Source of the DNA: Pseudomonas putida
GTDB lineage: Bacteria > Pseudomonadota > Gammaproteobacteria > Pseudomonadales > Pseudomonadaceae
Length of the DNA stretch: 64,000 nucleotides
Reading direction: 5' to 3'
Assembly: GCF_028682635.1 (NCBI RefSeq)
Contig: NZ_JANHLK010000011.1
Span: 1 to 64,000 of the forward strand
The position numbers and the translations under genes are program-made. A model generated the notes under the pieces. That model was given only the letters and a program-made list of their open reading frames with translations. It had not been told where the DNA came from and made no database searches. This document shows, piece after piece, positions 25,700 to 34,650 of the stretch (within the stretch, counting starts at the first letter, position 1; each line of letters starts with the position of its first letter).

Positions 25700-26938
25700 T
25701 CATCCCCCTATCTGTGCCAATGCCACCCGCAACCTGTACGCGCTCGCCCTAGGGCAATTCAACTGCACCCGCTCCAGCCCCAGCCAATCCGCCATCCGTC
25801 GCAGACTCACAGCCAACGCCAACATCCCCTCGTCATCCAGCCCCATCTCCTCCTCATGCACGGCATGCACCGCCAACCGCCCGGCAACCCGCTCGGCACG
25901 CAGGTCGATCCGCGCGGCAATCCGCTCATTGTGAAGAAACGGCAGCACGTAATAGCCATAGACCCGCTTGTCCGGCGGCGTGTAGATCTCCAGCCGGTAG
26001 CGAAAATCGAACAGGCGCTCGGTACGGCTGCGCTCCCAGATCAGCGAATCAAAAGGTGACAGCAACGCGCTGGCCTCGACCTTGCGCGGCACCTTGGGCC
26101 CGGGCAGGCAATAGGCCGGTTGCTTCCAGCCCTGGACTTCGCAGATGAGCAACTCGCGCGCCTCGACCAACTCCGCCAGACGCGGACGACTGTCGGCAGG
26201 ATTCAGACGGAAGTAGTCGCGCAAGTCCTTCTCGGTACCCACGCCCAAGGCTGTCGCGGCATGCAGCAGCAAACCGCGCTGGGCCTCGGCTTCATTGATC
26301 AGCGGCTGTGCCAGAACCTGCGAAGGAATGACCCGCTCCGGCAGGTCATAAAGCCGTTCGAAGCCACGCCTGCCAGCCACTGTCACCTCGCCGGCGGCGA
26401 ACAGCCATTCCAGCGCATGCTTTTCCGCGCTCCAGTCCCACCAGGGCCCTGCCCGTTCCTGGCGGGTCGACAGGCTGCCGGCACCCAACGCACCGCGCTC
26501 TTCAACGCAGGCCAGCACCCGGCGCACCGTGTCCTGCTGTTCGCGGCCGAAACGCGCCAGTTGTTGATAAATGTCTTCGCCACGGCTGGCCCGCCCCATG
26601 CGCCAGCGCATCAGCGGGTACAGCGACAAGGGCAGCAGGGACGCTTCATGCCCCCAGTACTCGAACAAGGTACGGTGTCGCCCCTGGCTCCAGGCCGCCC
26701 GGTCGAGCAAGTCGGCTGAATAATGCCCAAGCCGGGAAAACAGCGGCAGGTAGTGCGAGCGCACCAGTGCATTGACCGAGTCGATCTGCAAAATGCCCAG
26801 GCGCTCGATCAAGCGGTTGATCGCGGCAGGCTTGACCGACGCTGGCGACTGGCGCCCGGCAAAACCCTGGGCGGCCAGCGCCAGGCGTCTGGCTTGTTTC
26901 AAGGAAAAAGACAGGGAAGCAGGCATCTGAAGGCTCAT
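25700..26938 (-). CDS. YcaQ/AlkX-type crosslink-repair DNA glycosylase
   Basis: 412 residues. The HTH_42 winged-helix glycosylase family, which in bacteria unhooks DNA interstrand crosslinks and removes bulky alkyl bases. The catalytic QxD motif is Gln51-Ile-Asp53 in LGILQIDSVNALVRSHYLP. Further family stretches: FEYWGHEASLLPL, and DRL-type LLSPFDSLIWERSRTERLFDF with YGYYVLPFLHNERI near residue 320-350. Start at 26938 is supported by GGGGAG about 10 bases upstream. No partner operon is apparent. Confidence 0.88.
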   Translation of the reverse strand: MSLQMPASLSFSLKQARRLALAAQGFAGRQSPASVKPAAINRLIERLGILQIDSVNALVRSHYLPLFSRLGHYSADLLDRAAWSQGRHRTLFEYWGHEASLLPLSLYPLMRWRMGRASRGEDIYQQLARFGREQQDTVRRVLACVEERGALGAGSLSTRQERAGPWWDWSAEKHALEWLFAAGEVTVAGRRGFERLYDLPERVIPSQVLAQPLINEAEAQRGLLLHAATALGVGTEKDLRDYFRLNPADSRPRLAELVEARELLICEVQGWKQPAYCLPGPKVPRKVEASALLSPFDSLIWERSRTERLFDFRYRLEIYTPPDKRVYGYYVLPFLHNERIAARIDLRAERVAGRLAVHAVHEEEMGLDDEGMLALAVSLRRMADWLGLERVQLNCPRASAYRLRVALAQIGG

Positions 26939-26993
26939 CGGCAAGGCTCTCCCCACCTTAGCGGCAGGCGGGAAAAACGCCAATGGCCACGTC

Positions 26994-27233
26994 TCATCGC
27001 TTGAGTGGATCATCCCAGAACGGTCGAGTCGACTCCCGGCGGACATCGGCTCGACTCAAGCCAATATCGCGCAGGCAGTCATCGCTCAATTGCGCCAGCT
27101 CGCTGCGATCCCTGCTCAGTTGGCGCCAGCGCTGCAGTCGTGTGATCGCTGCCCAGACTGGTTCTCGAAGTCTGTGGAGTGCAGTTCGCACGCCATGCCT
27201 CGCGTGTATTCCTTCAATGCTTCGTCGTTCCAT
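26994..27233 (-). CDS. DUF1127 protein, copy 1
   Basis: 79 residues. Arg-rich small protein ending in the DUF1127 motif LAQLSDDCLRDIGLSRADVRRESTRPFWDDPLKR. Members in alphaproteobacteria are known to bind RNA or affect phosphate and nitrogen metabolism; in pseudomonads the role is unclear. GAGGAG lies 7 bases before the ATG. A second copy is encoded upstream on the same strand after about 160 bases and shares the C-terminal sequence pattern. Confidence 0.8.
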   Translation of the reverse strand: MERRSIEGIHARHGVRTALHRLREPVWAAITRLQRWRQLSRDRSELAQLSDDCLRDIGLSRADVRRESTRPFWDDPLKR

Positions 27234-27394
27234 GACACCACTCCTCGATGTTGGGGAGAGGATCTTCGGCCAGTGTAAAAACAGGCTCCAGCAAAGCTCT
27301 ATGACCATCTGTTTCGGGCTCGCGACAACCCCGTCAGCCCGGGCCTTTGCCGGGATGACGGGGTAGTGTCGGGACATTTCATGGGGTGTCGAGC

Positions 27395-27616
27395 CTACTT
27401 TCCATTGCCCATCGGGTCTTGCCAGAAGTGCAGTTCTGCTTCGTGAGCGACGTCGGCACGACTCAAGCCGATGTCCTTCAACGCTTCATCACTCATGCTC
27501 GCCAGCATTTCGCGCTCACGGTGCAGCTCGTACCAGCGGCCGACCTTGTGCAACAGATCGGAAATCAGGTGAACCGAATGTTTTTCAGCGCCATGGATTT
27601 CATGTTGACCTTTCAT
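27395..27616 (-). CDS. DUF1127 protein, copy 2
   Basis: 73 residues. The same motif as the neighbouring copy: MLASMSDEALKDIGLSRADVAHEAELHFWQDP. The ATG at 27616 is preceded by GGAGGGCAACAAG, a strong ribosome-binding site. It is divergent from the LysR gene at 27712 with about 95 bases between, so that LysR may control it. Confidence 0.82.
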   Translation of the reverse strand: MKGQHEIHGAEKHSVHLISDLLHKVGRWYELHREREMLASMSDEALKDIGLSRADVAHEAELHFWQDPMGNGK

Positions 27617-27711
27617 CTTGTTGCCCTCCGTTTGGATGGCTCAAGTCTCTGCCCGGGACTAAGATCAATCCAACGAATGTTTCTGATGGTAACCATCTCG
27701 GAGATTGATGC

Positions 27712-28566
27712 ATGTCGGCCTACCCGAGTATCGATACCGAAGTGCTGCGCACCTTTGTCGCCATCGCCGACCAGGGTGGTTTCACCCGCGCCGGTGAATT
27801 GGTCCATCGCACCCAGTCAGCTGTCAGCATGCAGATGAAGCGGCTGGAAGAAGATGTGCTGCAGCGCCAGTTGTTCCAGCGCGACGGACGCCAGGTGCGG
27901 CTCACAGCCGAAGGCCAGGTGTTGCTGGGTTATGCGCGGCGAATCCTCAAGCTGCACAGCGAGGTGTTCAACACCCTGCGTGAGCCACACATGGTCGGCA
28001 CGGTGCGCATCGGTACCCCGGACGACTACGTGATGCGTTTTCTGCCAGGGATATTGCGCCAGTTTGCCCAGTCCTACCCGCTGGTGCAGATCGAAGTGCA
28101 CTGTGAATCATCAAAACAACTGCTGATGCGCCAGGACCTGGACTTGTCCATCGTCACTCGCGAGCCGGGCAGCGAAATCGGCCAGTTGTTGCGCAAGGAA
28201 CGTTTTGTCTGGGCTGAGGCGCAGTGCTACAGCGCCCACGAACAGACGCCCTTGCCCCTGGCGATGTTCAACAGTGATTGCTTCTGCCGGATGTGGGCCT
28301 GCAACGCCCTCGATGCCCAAGGGCGCGATTATCGCGTGGCGTATAACAGCGACAGCCTGTCGGCCATCATGGCGGTGGTCAGCGCCGGCCTGGCGGTCAC
28401 CGCGCAACTGGAAAGCCTGATCACCGCGGACATGCGCATCCTCGGTGAAGCCGAGGATCTGCCGGTGCTGCCCGAGGCCAGCATCATGCTGGTGCGCAAC
28501 CTGCATAATCCGTCACCGATCACCGAGTGCCTGGCCGAGCACATCGTCGAAGGCTTCAAGCTTTAA
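27712..28566 (+). CDS. LysR-family regulator (LrhA/HexA-like)
   Basis: 284 residues. N-terminal winged helix (residues 1-65: LRTFVAIADQGGFTRAGELVHRTQSAVSMQMKRLEE) and a C-terminal effector domain with typical LysR layout (TVRIGTPDDYVMRFLPGIL). The sequence is closest in feel to the LrhA/HexA/PecT group. Divergent from the DUF1127 pair, a likely target. The ORF ends with an 11-base overlap onto the converging TauE gene. Confidence 0.87.
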   Translation: MSAYPSIDTEVLRTFVAIADQGGFTRAGELVHRTQSAVSMQMKRLEEDVLQRQLFQRDGRQVRLTAEGQVLLGYARRILKLHSEVFNTLREPHMVGTVRIGTPDDYVMRFLPGILRQFAQSYPLVQIEVHCESSKQLLMRQDLDLSIVTREPGSEIGQLLRKERFVWAEAQCYSAHEQTPLPLAMFNSDCFCRMWACNALDAQGRDYRVAYNSDSLSAIMAVVSAGLAVTAQLESLITADMRILGEAEDLPVLPEASIMLVRNLHNPSPITECLAEHIVEGFKL

Positions 28567-29305
28567 AAACAAGCATGACCGCACATAACAGCAGAAAGCC
28601 GCAAAACAAGGCGCGCAGCAGGCGCTCCGGCAGGCTGTGGGCGATCTTCACGCCCCAACTGATGCTCATCAACCCACCGATCGCCAGTGGCACACCAATC
28701 ATCCAGTTCACCTGGTGATGCACCCCATAGGTAACCAGGGTGACGCCGGTGCTCGGTAGCGCCAGTGCCAGGGACAGGCCCTGGGCAACCACCTGGGTGG
28801 TGCCGAACACACTGGTCAACACCGGTGTTGCCACCACGGCCCCGCCCACGCCAAACAACCCGCCCATGGTGCCGGATGCCGCACCGAGTACGCCCAGCCA
28901 TGGCCATGAATGGTTCATCTGCGCCGAAGGCGGCGTGCTGGCCATGAACATCCGCGCGAGGTTGTAGGCGCAAAGTGCGACCAGGAATGCGACAAATCCG
29001 ATACGCATGGTTTGCGCATCGACCCCTACTGCCCAGATCGATCCGAGCCAGGCGAAGCAGAACCCCATCGAAGCCAGCGGCAGCGCGTAGCGCAACTCGA
29101 TCTTGTTGCGTTGATGGTAGCGCCACAGTGCCAGCATCACGTTCGGCACCACCATCACCAACGCCGTCCCCTGGGCAATCTGCTGATCGAGACCGCACAA
29201 CACGCCCAGCAACGGAATCGCGATCAATCCCCCGCCAATGCCAAACAGGCCGCCGAGGGTTCCCAGGGCCGCGCCGAATACCAGATACAACACAAATTCA
29301 ATCAC
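28556..29305 (-). CDS. TauE/SafE-family membrane permease
   Basis: 249 residues with about eight hydrophobic segments and two family repeats, GLFGIGGGLIAIPLLG near residue 20 and GLFGVGGAVVATPVLTS near 145. The family is associated with sulfite/sulfonate export and sulfonate uptake; the substrate here is unknown. GTG at 29305 with GGAG 9 bases upstream; an in-frame GTG at 29320 lacks a ribosome-binding site. Convergent with a LysR gene and divergent from another. Confidence 0.84.
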   Translation of the reverse strand: MIEFVLYLVFGAALGTLGGLFGIGGGLIAIPLLGVLCGLDQQIAQGTALVMVVPNVMLALWRYHQRNKIELRYALPLASMGFCFAWLGSIWAVGVDAQTMRIGFVAFLVALCAYNLARMFMASTPPSAQMNHSWPWLGVLGAASGTMGGLFGVGGAVVATPVLTSVFGTTQVVAQGLSLALALPSTGVTLVTYGVHHQVNWMIGVPLAIGGLMSISWGVKIAHSLPERLLRALFCGFLLLCAVMLVFKA

Positions 29306-29416
29306 AGCGCATTTCTCCACACGTCAGGCAATTCATCCTACGCAAGTGGTTCTAGCGTGGAAACGCACAGCAACGCACAATGGCTATGCCAAACTCGCAC
29401 AAGCATCGAGCCAAAC

Positions 29417-30373
29417 ATGAATCCCAATCAACTGACCGAACAACTGGGTCTGTTTCTGGATGTGCTGGAAACCGGCAGCTTTTCCGCAGCGTCCCGCCGT
29501 CATCCCCTGACGCCCTCGGCAGTGGCGCGGCGCATCGACAGCCTGGAAAGCGCCGTCGGCAGCCAGTTGTTCATTCGCAGTACCCACGCGGTGCGCGCGA
29601 CGCCGGCGGGGCTGGCGTTTGCCGAACGGGCACGGCGGATAGTCGCCGAACTGCGCCTGGCCCGGGCCGAAGCGGTGTCCCTGAGCAGTGCTCCGGAAGG
29701 CCTGATTCGTATCGACGCACCGGCTGCGTTCGGGCGGCGACATCTGGCACCGGTGATTGCCGATTTCCTGCTGCTTTATCCCGGCCTCGACGTGCAATTG
29801 CAGCTGATCGACAGTTTTGTCGACATGCAGGGCTTGAACCTGGGCAAGGTCGACCTGGTGTTGCGCGCCGGGCAATTGGCCGATACGCGGTTGGTGGCCA
29901 CGCCGCTGGCGAGCATGGTGCGTGTCGCCTGCGCCAGCCCCGACTACTTGCAGCGCCGCGGCGTGCCGAAAGATCCGGCCCAGCTGGTCGAACATGACGG
30001 CCTCGACTGGGCCGGCCTGGCCCCGCCCTTCGCCTGGCGCTTCGAACGGGATGGCCAGATGCAACTGCATCGGCCGTCGCGCGTGCGCATGAGCGCCAAC
30101 AATGCCGAAGCGCTGATCTACAGCGCACTGGCCGGCCTGGGCATCGCCCACCTGCCGACCTGGCTCGTCAGCGAATACCTGTTGCGTGGCGAACTGCTGC
30201 CGTTATTCTGCGAAAACGGCCTGCCGAAACCGGAAAGCTCCGGGATCTACGCCTTGCGCCTGCAGCAGCAGCCTAACTCCCGCAGTCGCCTGTTGCTGGA
30301 GTATCTGAAAACCCGCTTCAGCCCCATTCCGCCCTGGGACCTGGCGTTGCAAACCAACCTGGGCCGGCATTAG
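29417..30373 (+). CDS. LysR-family transcriptional regulator
   Basis: 318 residues. Winged helix at residues 1-62 (GLFLDVLETGSFSAASRRHPLTPSAVARRIDSLE) and a CrgA-type effector domain (GLIRIDAPAAFGRRHLAPVIADFLLLYPGLDV). Divergent from the TauE/SafE gene with 111 bases between starts, which makes that permease its plausible target. The frame is open upstream; the ATG at 29417 gives a standard LysR N terminus. Confidence 0.87.
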   Translation: MNPNQLTEQLGLFLDVLETGSFSAASRRHPLTPSAVARRIDSLESAVGSQLFIRSTHAVRATPAGLAFAERARRIVAELRLARAEAVSLSSAPEGLIRIDAPAAFGRRHLAPVIADFLLLYPGLDVQLQLIDSFVDMQGLNLGKVDLVLRAGQLADTRLVATPLASMVRVACASPDYLQRRGVPKDPAQLVEHDGLDWAGLAPPFAWRFERDGQMQLHRPSRVRMSANNAEALIYSALAGLGIAHLPTWLVSEYLLRGELLPLFCENGLPKPESSGIYALRLQQQPNSRSRLLLEYLKTRFSPIPPWDLALQTNLGRH

Positions 30374-30441
30374 TAGAAAATTGCTGGCGCGTTAAAGATT
30401 TGACCGCTAGTTTTATCAGGATCACTGATCAAGGCTTCCAA

Positions 30442-30903
30442 ATGACCACCAAGCGCGACACCCCGGATAACTGCGACGACCTGCTGCTGGACAATCAGGC
30501 CTGCTTCGCCCTGCATTCCACTTCGCTGATGCTGACCAAGGTCTACAAACCCTTGCTGCAGGCGTTGGGCCTGACTTATCCGCAATACCTGGCGATGATG
30601 GTGCTGTGGGAACAGGACGGCTTGACCGTAGGTGAAATCAGCGCGCGCCTGTTGACCGATCCCGGCTCGCTGACCCCGCTGCTCAAGCGCCTGGAGGCCG
30701 AAGGCGTGCTCAGCCGCACCCGCAGCCGTGAGGACGAGCGCGTGGTGATCGTCGAACTCACCGAACAGGGCCGCGCCTTGCGCGACAAGGCCCGGGGCAT
30801 TCCCCAGTGCATCCTCGGCGCCAGTGGGATGACCCTGGAGCGACTGCAAAAGCTTCAAGCGGAACTGCAGGAACTGCGTCGTCACCTGCAAGAAAACCTC
30901 TGA
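30442..30903 (+). CDS. ohrR: Organic hydroperoxide sensor-repressor OhrR
   Basis: 153 residues. MarR-family repressor whose reactive cysteine is oxidised by organic hydroperoxides, releasing ohr. The sensing Cys is Cys21 in LDNQACFALHSTSLML, followed by the winged helix and the DERVVIVELTEQGRAL wing. Starts at MTTKRDTPDNCDDLLL (30442). Directly upstream of ohr in the same direction; a REP pair separates them. Confidence 0.93.
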   Translation: MTTKRDTPDNCDDLLLDNQACFALHSTSLMLTKVYKPLLQALGLTYPQYLAMMVLWEQDGLTVGEISARLLTDPGSLTPLLKRLEAEGVLSRTRSREDERVVIVELTEQGRALRDKARGIPQCILGASGMTLERLQKLQAELQELRRHLQENL

Positions 30904-30924
30904 CTTTCAAACCACCGAACGTCC

Positions 30925-31015
30925 CTGTGGGAGCGGGCTTGCTCGCGAAGGGGCGTGTCAGGCGACATTGATGTTGCCTGACACGCCCCCTTCGCGAGCC
31001 AGCCCGCTCCCACAG
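30925..31015. repeat. REP inverted pair
   Basis: CCTGTGGGAGCGGGCTTGCTCGCGAAGG and its opposing arm enclose GGCGTGTCAGGCGACATTGATGTTGCCTGACACGCC, giving a long stem in the ohrR-ohr gap. Confidence 0.87.
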
Positions 31016-31081
31016 TTTGTTTTGCGCTTGTGCTGGAAAATCAGCTGATCTGCATTTTTTTCAAAATTTATCTTGCGCACT

Positions 31082-31140
31082 AAACATTAGCGCGATACAT
31101 TTATTTCGCACTTACTTAGCGCGCAAACATTTAGCGCAAT
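31082..31140 (+). promoter_or_regulatory. Direct-repeat candidate OhrR operator region before ohr
   Basis: AAACATTAGCGCGAT (31082-31096) and AAACATTTAGCGCAAT (31125-31140) are 43 bases apart, about four helical turns, in an A+T-rich promoter region just before ohr. TTGCGC (31073-31078) precedes the first. These are plausible OhrR binding sites; I do not have the P. fluorescens consensus to confirm. Confidence 0.45.
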
Positions 31141-31167
31141 CAACCAAACCCGAACGAGGCTTTCACC

Positions 31168-31587
31168 ATGCAAACTCTCTACACCGCAATCGCAACCTCC
31201 ACCGGTGGCCGTGACGGTCGTGCGATCTCCAGCGACAACATTCTCGACGTCAAGCTCGCCACCCCGAAAGAACTCGGCGGTGCTGGCGGCGCGGCGACCA
31301 ACCCGGAGCAACTGTTCGCCGCCGGCTACTCCGCCTGCTTCATCGGCGCACTGAAATTCGTCGCCAGCCAGACCAAACGCAAGATCCCCGACGACGCCTC
31401 GATCACCGCCCACGTCGGCATCGGCCAGATCCCTGGCGGTTTCGGCCTGGACATCGACCTGCACATCAGCCTGCCAGGGCTTGAACAAGCCGACGCACAA
31501 ACCCTGGTCGAGGCGGCCCACCAGGTCTGCCCGTACTCCAACGCCACCCGCGGCAACGTCGAAGTACGTCTGCACGTCACCGTCTAA
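31168..31587 (+). CDS. ohr: Organic hydroperoxide resistance protein Ohr
   Basis: 139 residues. OsmC-superfamily thiol peroxidase that reduces organic hydroperoxides, using lipoylated proteins as reductant in studied members. Catalytic Cys57 (GYSACFIGAL) and resolving Cys121 (HQVCPYSNATRGN) are both present. Probably induced by organic peroxides through the upstream OhrR. Confidence 0.95.
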   Translation: MQTLYTAIATSTGGRDGRAISSDNILDVKLATPKELGGAGGAATNPEQLFAAGYSACFIGALKFVASQTKRKIPDDASITAHVGIGQIPGGFGLDIDLHISLPGLEQADAQTLVEAAHQVCPYSNATRGNVEVRLHVTV

Positions 31588-31621
31588 CCGCTGATCACCC
31601 AGGCCCGAACAGGAAACGAAC

Positions 31622-32632
31622 ATGAACGCTTTCAGCAAAGTCTTGACCGGTACCCTTCTCGCCCTGTCCGTGCACAGTGCATTCGCCGGCGACGTTGAAC
31701 GCAACACCCAGGCATTCCTCGATGTGCTGAATGCAGGTACCGGCAAGCCGCTTGAACAACTCAGCCCGAAAGACGCCCGCGCCGTGCTGACGGGCGCACA
31801 GGCCGGGGTGAAACTGACGCTGCCAAAAGCCGATGTCAGCCAGAAGACCATTCAAGTCGACGGCCAACCGCTGAAACTGACCATCGTCAGGCCGGCCGGG
31901 GTCAAGGGTGAGCTGCCCGTGTTCATGTTCTTCCACGGCGGTGGCTGGGTGCTGGGGGATTTCCCGACCCACAAGCGGCTGGTGCGTGATCTGGTGACGG
32001 GTTCGGGGGCCGCGGCCGTGTTCGTGAACTACACGCCATCTCCGGAAGCCCATTACCCGGTGGCGATCAACCAGGCTTACGCCGCGACGAAATGGGTGTC
32101 CGAGCACGGCAAGGAGATCAACGTCGATGGCAAGCGCCTGGCAGTAGCCGGCAACAGTGTCGGCGGCAACATGGCGGCGGTGGTTGCGCTGATGGCCAAG
32201 GACAAGGGCACTCCGGCAATCAAGTTCCAGGTGTTGCTGTGGCCGGTCACGGATGCCAACTTCGAAACCGCTTCCTACAACCAGTATGCCGAAGGGCACT
32301 TCCTCACCAAAAATGCGATGAAGTGGTTCTGGGATAACTACACCACCGACGCCAACCAGCGTAACGAAATCTACGCCTCACCTCTGCGCGCAACCACTGC
32401 CCAGTTGAAAGGGTTGCCGCCAGCATTGGTGCAGACCGCCGGTGCCGACGTGTTGCGCGACGAAGGTGAAGCCTACGCCCGCAAACTCGACGAGGCTGGC
32501 GTGGCGGTGACATCGGTTCGCTACAACGGCATGATCCACGACTACGGTTTGCTCAACGTGGTGAGCCAGGTGCCGGCGGTGCGATCGGCGATGTTGCAGG
32601 CCTCTGAAGAGCTCAAGCAACATCTGAAATAA
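31622..32632 (+). CDS. Exported alpha/beta-hydrolase (HSL-type esterase)
   Basis: 336 residues. Signal peptide MNAFSKVLTGTLLALSVHSAFA, so periplasmic or secreted. The hormone-sensitive-lipase subfamily signatures are present: oxyanion HGGG at 105-108 and nucleophile Ser179 in GNSVG; a GADVLRDEG Asp and a HDYGLL His complete the triad. 34 bases after ohr, possibly in the same transcript. A peroxide-linked role would be surprising; substrate unknown. Confidence 0.87.
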   Translation: MNAFSKVLTGTLLALSVHSAFAGDVERNTQAFLDVLNAGTGKPLEQLSPKDARAVLTGAQAGVKLTLPKADVSQKTIQVDGQPLKLTIVRPAGVKGELPVFMFFHGGGWVLGDFPTHKRLVRDLVTGSGAAAVFVNYTPSPEAHYPVAINQAYAATKWVSEHGKEINVDGKRLAVAGNSVGGNMAAVVALMAKDKGTPAIKFQVLLWPVTDANFETASYNQYAEGHFLTKNAMKWFWDNYTTDANQRNEIYASPLRATTAQLKGLPPALVQTAGADVLRDEGEAYARKLDEAGVAVTSVRYNGMIHDYGLLNVVSQVPAVRSAMLQASEELKQHLK

Positions 32633-32641
32633 CACGCTTTA

Positions 32642-32709
32642 CTGTAGGAGCCCGGCTTGCCGGCGAAAGCGATCTCGAATACGCCTTCGCCGGCAAGCCG
32701 GCTCCTACA
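32642..32709. repeat. REP inverted pair
   Basis: CTGTAGGAGCCCGGCTTGCCGGCGAA and GCCTTCGCCGGCAAGCCGGCTCCTACA face each other, after the esterase gene. Confidence 0.85.
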
Positions 32710-32720
32710 AACAGGCACAA

Positions 32721-32749
32721 AAAAGCCCGACTCAATGGTCGGGCTTTTT
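32721..32749. terminator. Terminator shared by esterase gene and efp
   Basis: AAAAGCCCGAC-TCAATG-GTCGGGCTTTT, followed by TTC on the plus strand and an A tract upstream for the minus strand. Confidence 0.82.
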
Positions 32750-32766
32750 CATTCCTCAAGCAGTGC

Positions 32767-33336
32767 TTATTTGGCACGGCCTTTGTAGGAACCGCCTTCG
32801 CGGGTATCGATCTCGATCATGTCGCCGATTTCGATGAAGTCAGCAACCGACAGCTCGGTACCGTTCTTCAGTTTGGCAGGCTTCATCACCTTGCCGGAAG
32901 TGTCGCCGCGAGCGGAACCTTCGGTGTAGTCAACCTGACGCACGATGGTGGTCGGCAGCTCTACGGAAACCAGACGATCTTCGAAGAACACGGCTTCGCA
33001 AACATCGGTCATGCCTTCTTCAACGAAAGGCAGAACGGCTTCGATGTCTTCAGCGTTCAGTTCGTACATGGTGTAGTCGGTGGTGTCCATGAACGTGTAG
33101 CTGTCGCCGCTGATGAAGGACAGGGTCGCTTCTTTGCGGTCAAGGATCACGTCGTCCAGCTTGTCGTCGGCGCTGTAGACGGTCTCGGTCTTGTAACCGG
33201 TCAGCAGGTTTTTCAGCTTGGTCTTCATGATCGCGCTGTTACGGCCCGACTTGGTGAATTCAGCTTTCTGAACCAGCCAAGGATCGTTGTCGATACGGAT
33301 CACGGTACCGGGTTTGAGTTCTTTACCAGTTTTCAT
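32767..33336 (-). CDS. efp: Elongation factor P
   Basis: 189 residues, standard length with three beta domains. Relieves ribosome stalling at polyproline stretches. The modification loop reads TKSGRNSA with Arg32 where enterobacteria have Lys34, so it is the arginine-type EF-P activated by rhamnosylation. The upstream gene on the same strand encodes the rhamnosyltransferase EarP, which fits. Confidence 0.96.
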   Translation of the reverse strand: MKTGKELKPGTVIRIDNDPWLVQKAEFTKSGRNSAIMKTKLKNLLTGYKTETVYSADDKLDDVILDRKEATLSFISGDSYTFMDTTDYTMYELNAEDIEAVLPFVEEGMTDVCEAVFFEDRLVSVELPTTIVRQVDYTEGSARGDTSGKVMKPAKLKNGTELSVADFIEIGDMIEIDTREGGSYKGRAK

Positions 33337-33384
33337 TGCGAATATCCGAATTTGGATGGGATTTACAAAAATCTAGGCCGCGTA

Positions 33385-34518
33385 TCATATCCAATTTACA
33401 TAAAACTGTACCAGCGCCGCGGCAAGATCGGTCTGCAAGGCCTGTTCCAGACACCAGGTCTCGGCGTGTTTTTGCAGCTGTGGCCAGTGTTTGCGGGTCG
33501 ATTGCCAGTGGTCGGTCATTGTCTCACCGGCATTCCAGGCCCGCCAGAGACCGCTGATCGCCTCGCCGGCCGCAGGCGGCAGGTCCTTGACGTATAGCGC
33601 GAGGAAGGCTTCGAGCTTGTCCAGATGAACATCTTCCTCCTGCTGATAGATGTGCCACAGCATTGGCCGCCCTGCCCATTGCGCGCGGACAAAGGAATCT
33701 TCGCCGCGTACGGCGTTGAAATCACAGCACCAGAGCAACGGGTCGTACTGGTCCTGTCGGACGAACGGCAGTACCTGCACGGTCAAGGCATCGCGCACAT
33801 GCAGCGACCCGACCTGCAGGTCCTGCACATTCAGCCAGCGCTCGACATCCCCCAGGATCCGCCCTTGCGGCACCAGCAGATGAGTGGGCGTCGAATCGCT
33901 GGCCAATGTGTCCAGCCAACTGGCCAAGCCGGCATTTTCATAGGCAAACAGCGAAATCAGTAGCGCACCCGGTGAGCGGTCGACCCCCAGGTCTTGCAGG
34001 AAGGCCCGCTGAGCCTCGGCACTCTGCTGAAACTGTCGACGCCGTTCGAGCAATCCGCTTTCACGCAGCAGGCCACCCGTATCTTTGTGGAACCCCGGGA
34101 AGAAAAAGTGCTTCTGTACGTGTTTGTATTTGACCGACGGCAAGCCGTGGCAGCCGATCACCCAGTCCTCGGCGCTCAAGTAGTCGAGGTTCATCCACAG
34201 CGGTGTTTTTTCCCGCTGGGCCATGGCGTCCATGTAGGCGCCGGGCAACTGGCAAGCAAACGCGGCGATCACCACATCGGCCGCCTCGACCGGTTGCCAG
34301 TCCGCCGACCATTGGCACACTTCGACACCTTCCTGCCATTGTTGGCCTGCGTGAATGTCGATTTCCGGGCACAAGCGTTCGAAGGCACGCAGGTCGTCGA
34401 CCCACAAACGCACCGCCAGCCCATGTTCGGCCACCAGTTGCCGCGACAGCCGCCAGGTCACGCCGATGTCGCCATAGTTGTCGACCACGGTGCAAAAAAT
34501 ATCCCAGCGGGTTTTCAT
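33385..34518 (-). CDS. earP: EF-P arginine rhamnosyltransferase EarP
   Basis: 377 residues. Transfers rhamnose from dTDP-L-rhamnose to Arg32 of EF-P. The N terminus WDIFCTVVDNYGDIGVTWRLSRQL is diagnostic, and the second half holds the nucleotide-sugar site (FVRQDQYDPLLWCCDFNAVRGEDSFVRAQWAGRP). efp lies 48 bases downstream. I use MKTRWDIF at 34518; an ATG at 34527 has a better spaced GGAG and would add three residues. Confidence 0.92.
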   Translation of the reverse strand: MKTRWDIFCTVVDNYGDIGVTWRLSRQLVAEHGLAVRLWVDDLRAFERLCPEIDIHAGQQWQEGVEVCQWSADWQPVEAADVVIAAFACQLPGAYMDAMAQREKTPLWMNLDYLSAEDWVIGCHGLPSVKYKHVQKHFFFPGFHKDTGGLLRESGLLERRRQFQQSAEAQRAFLQDLGVDRSPGALLISLFAYENAGLASWLDTLASDSTPTHLLVPQGRILGDVERWLNVQDLQVGSLHVRDALTVQVLPFVRQDQYDPLLWCCDFNAVRGEDSFVRAQWAGRPMLWHIYQQEEDVHLDKLEAFLALYVKDLPPAAGEAISGLWRAWNAGETMTDHWQSTRKHWPQLQKHAETWCLEQALQTDLAAALVQFYVNWI

Positions 34519-34650
34519 ATCAGGCATTCCAGGCTCCCGTTGGCAAAGGCAGCGATTGTCCGCATAAATCAGCCCGTGCAGAAGAGCCGACGACGATTTA
34601 TCTTCGTGCGACAATCGTCACACGCCCGCGACCCTCGCCAGGAGGCAACC

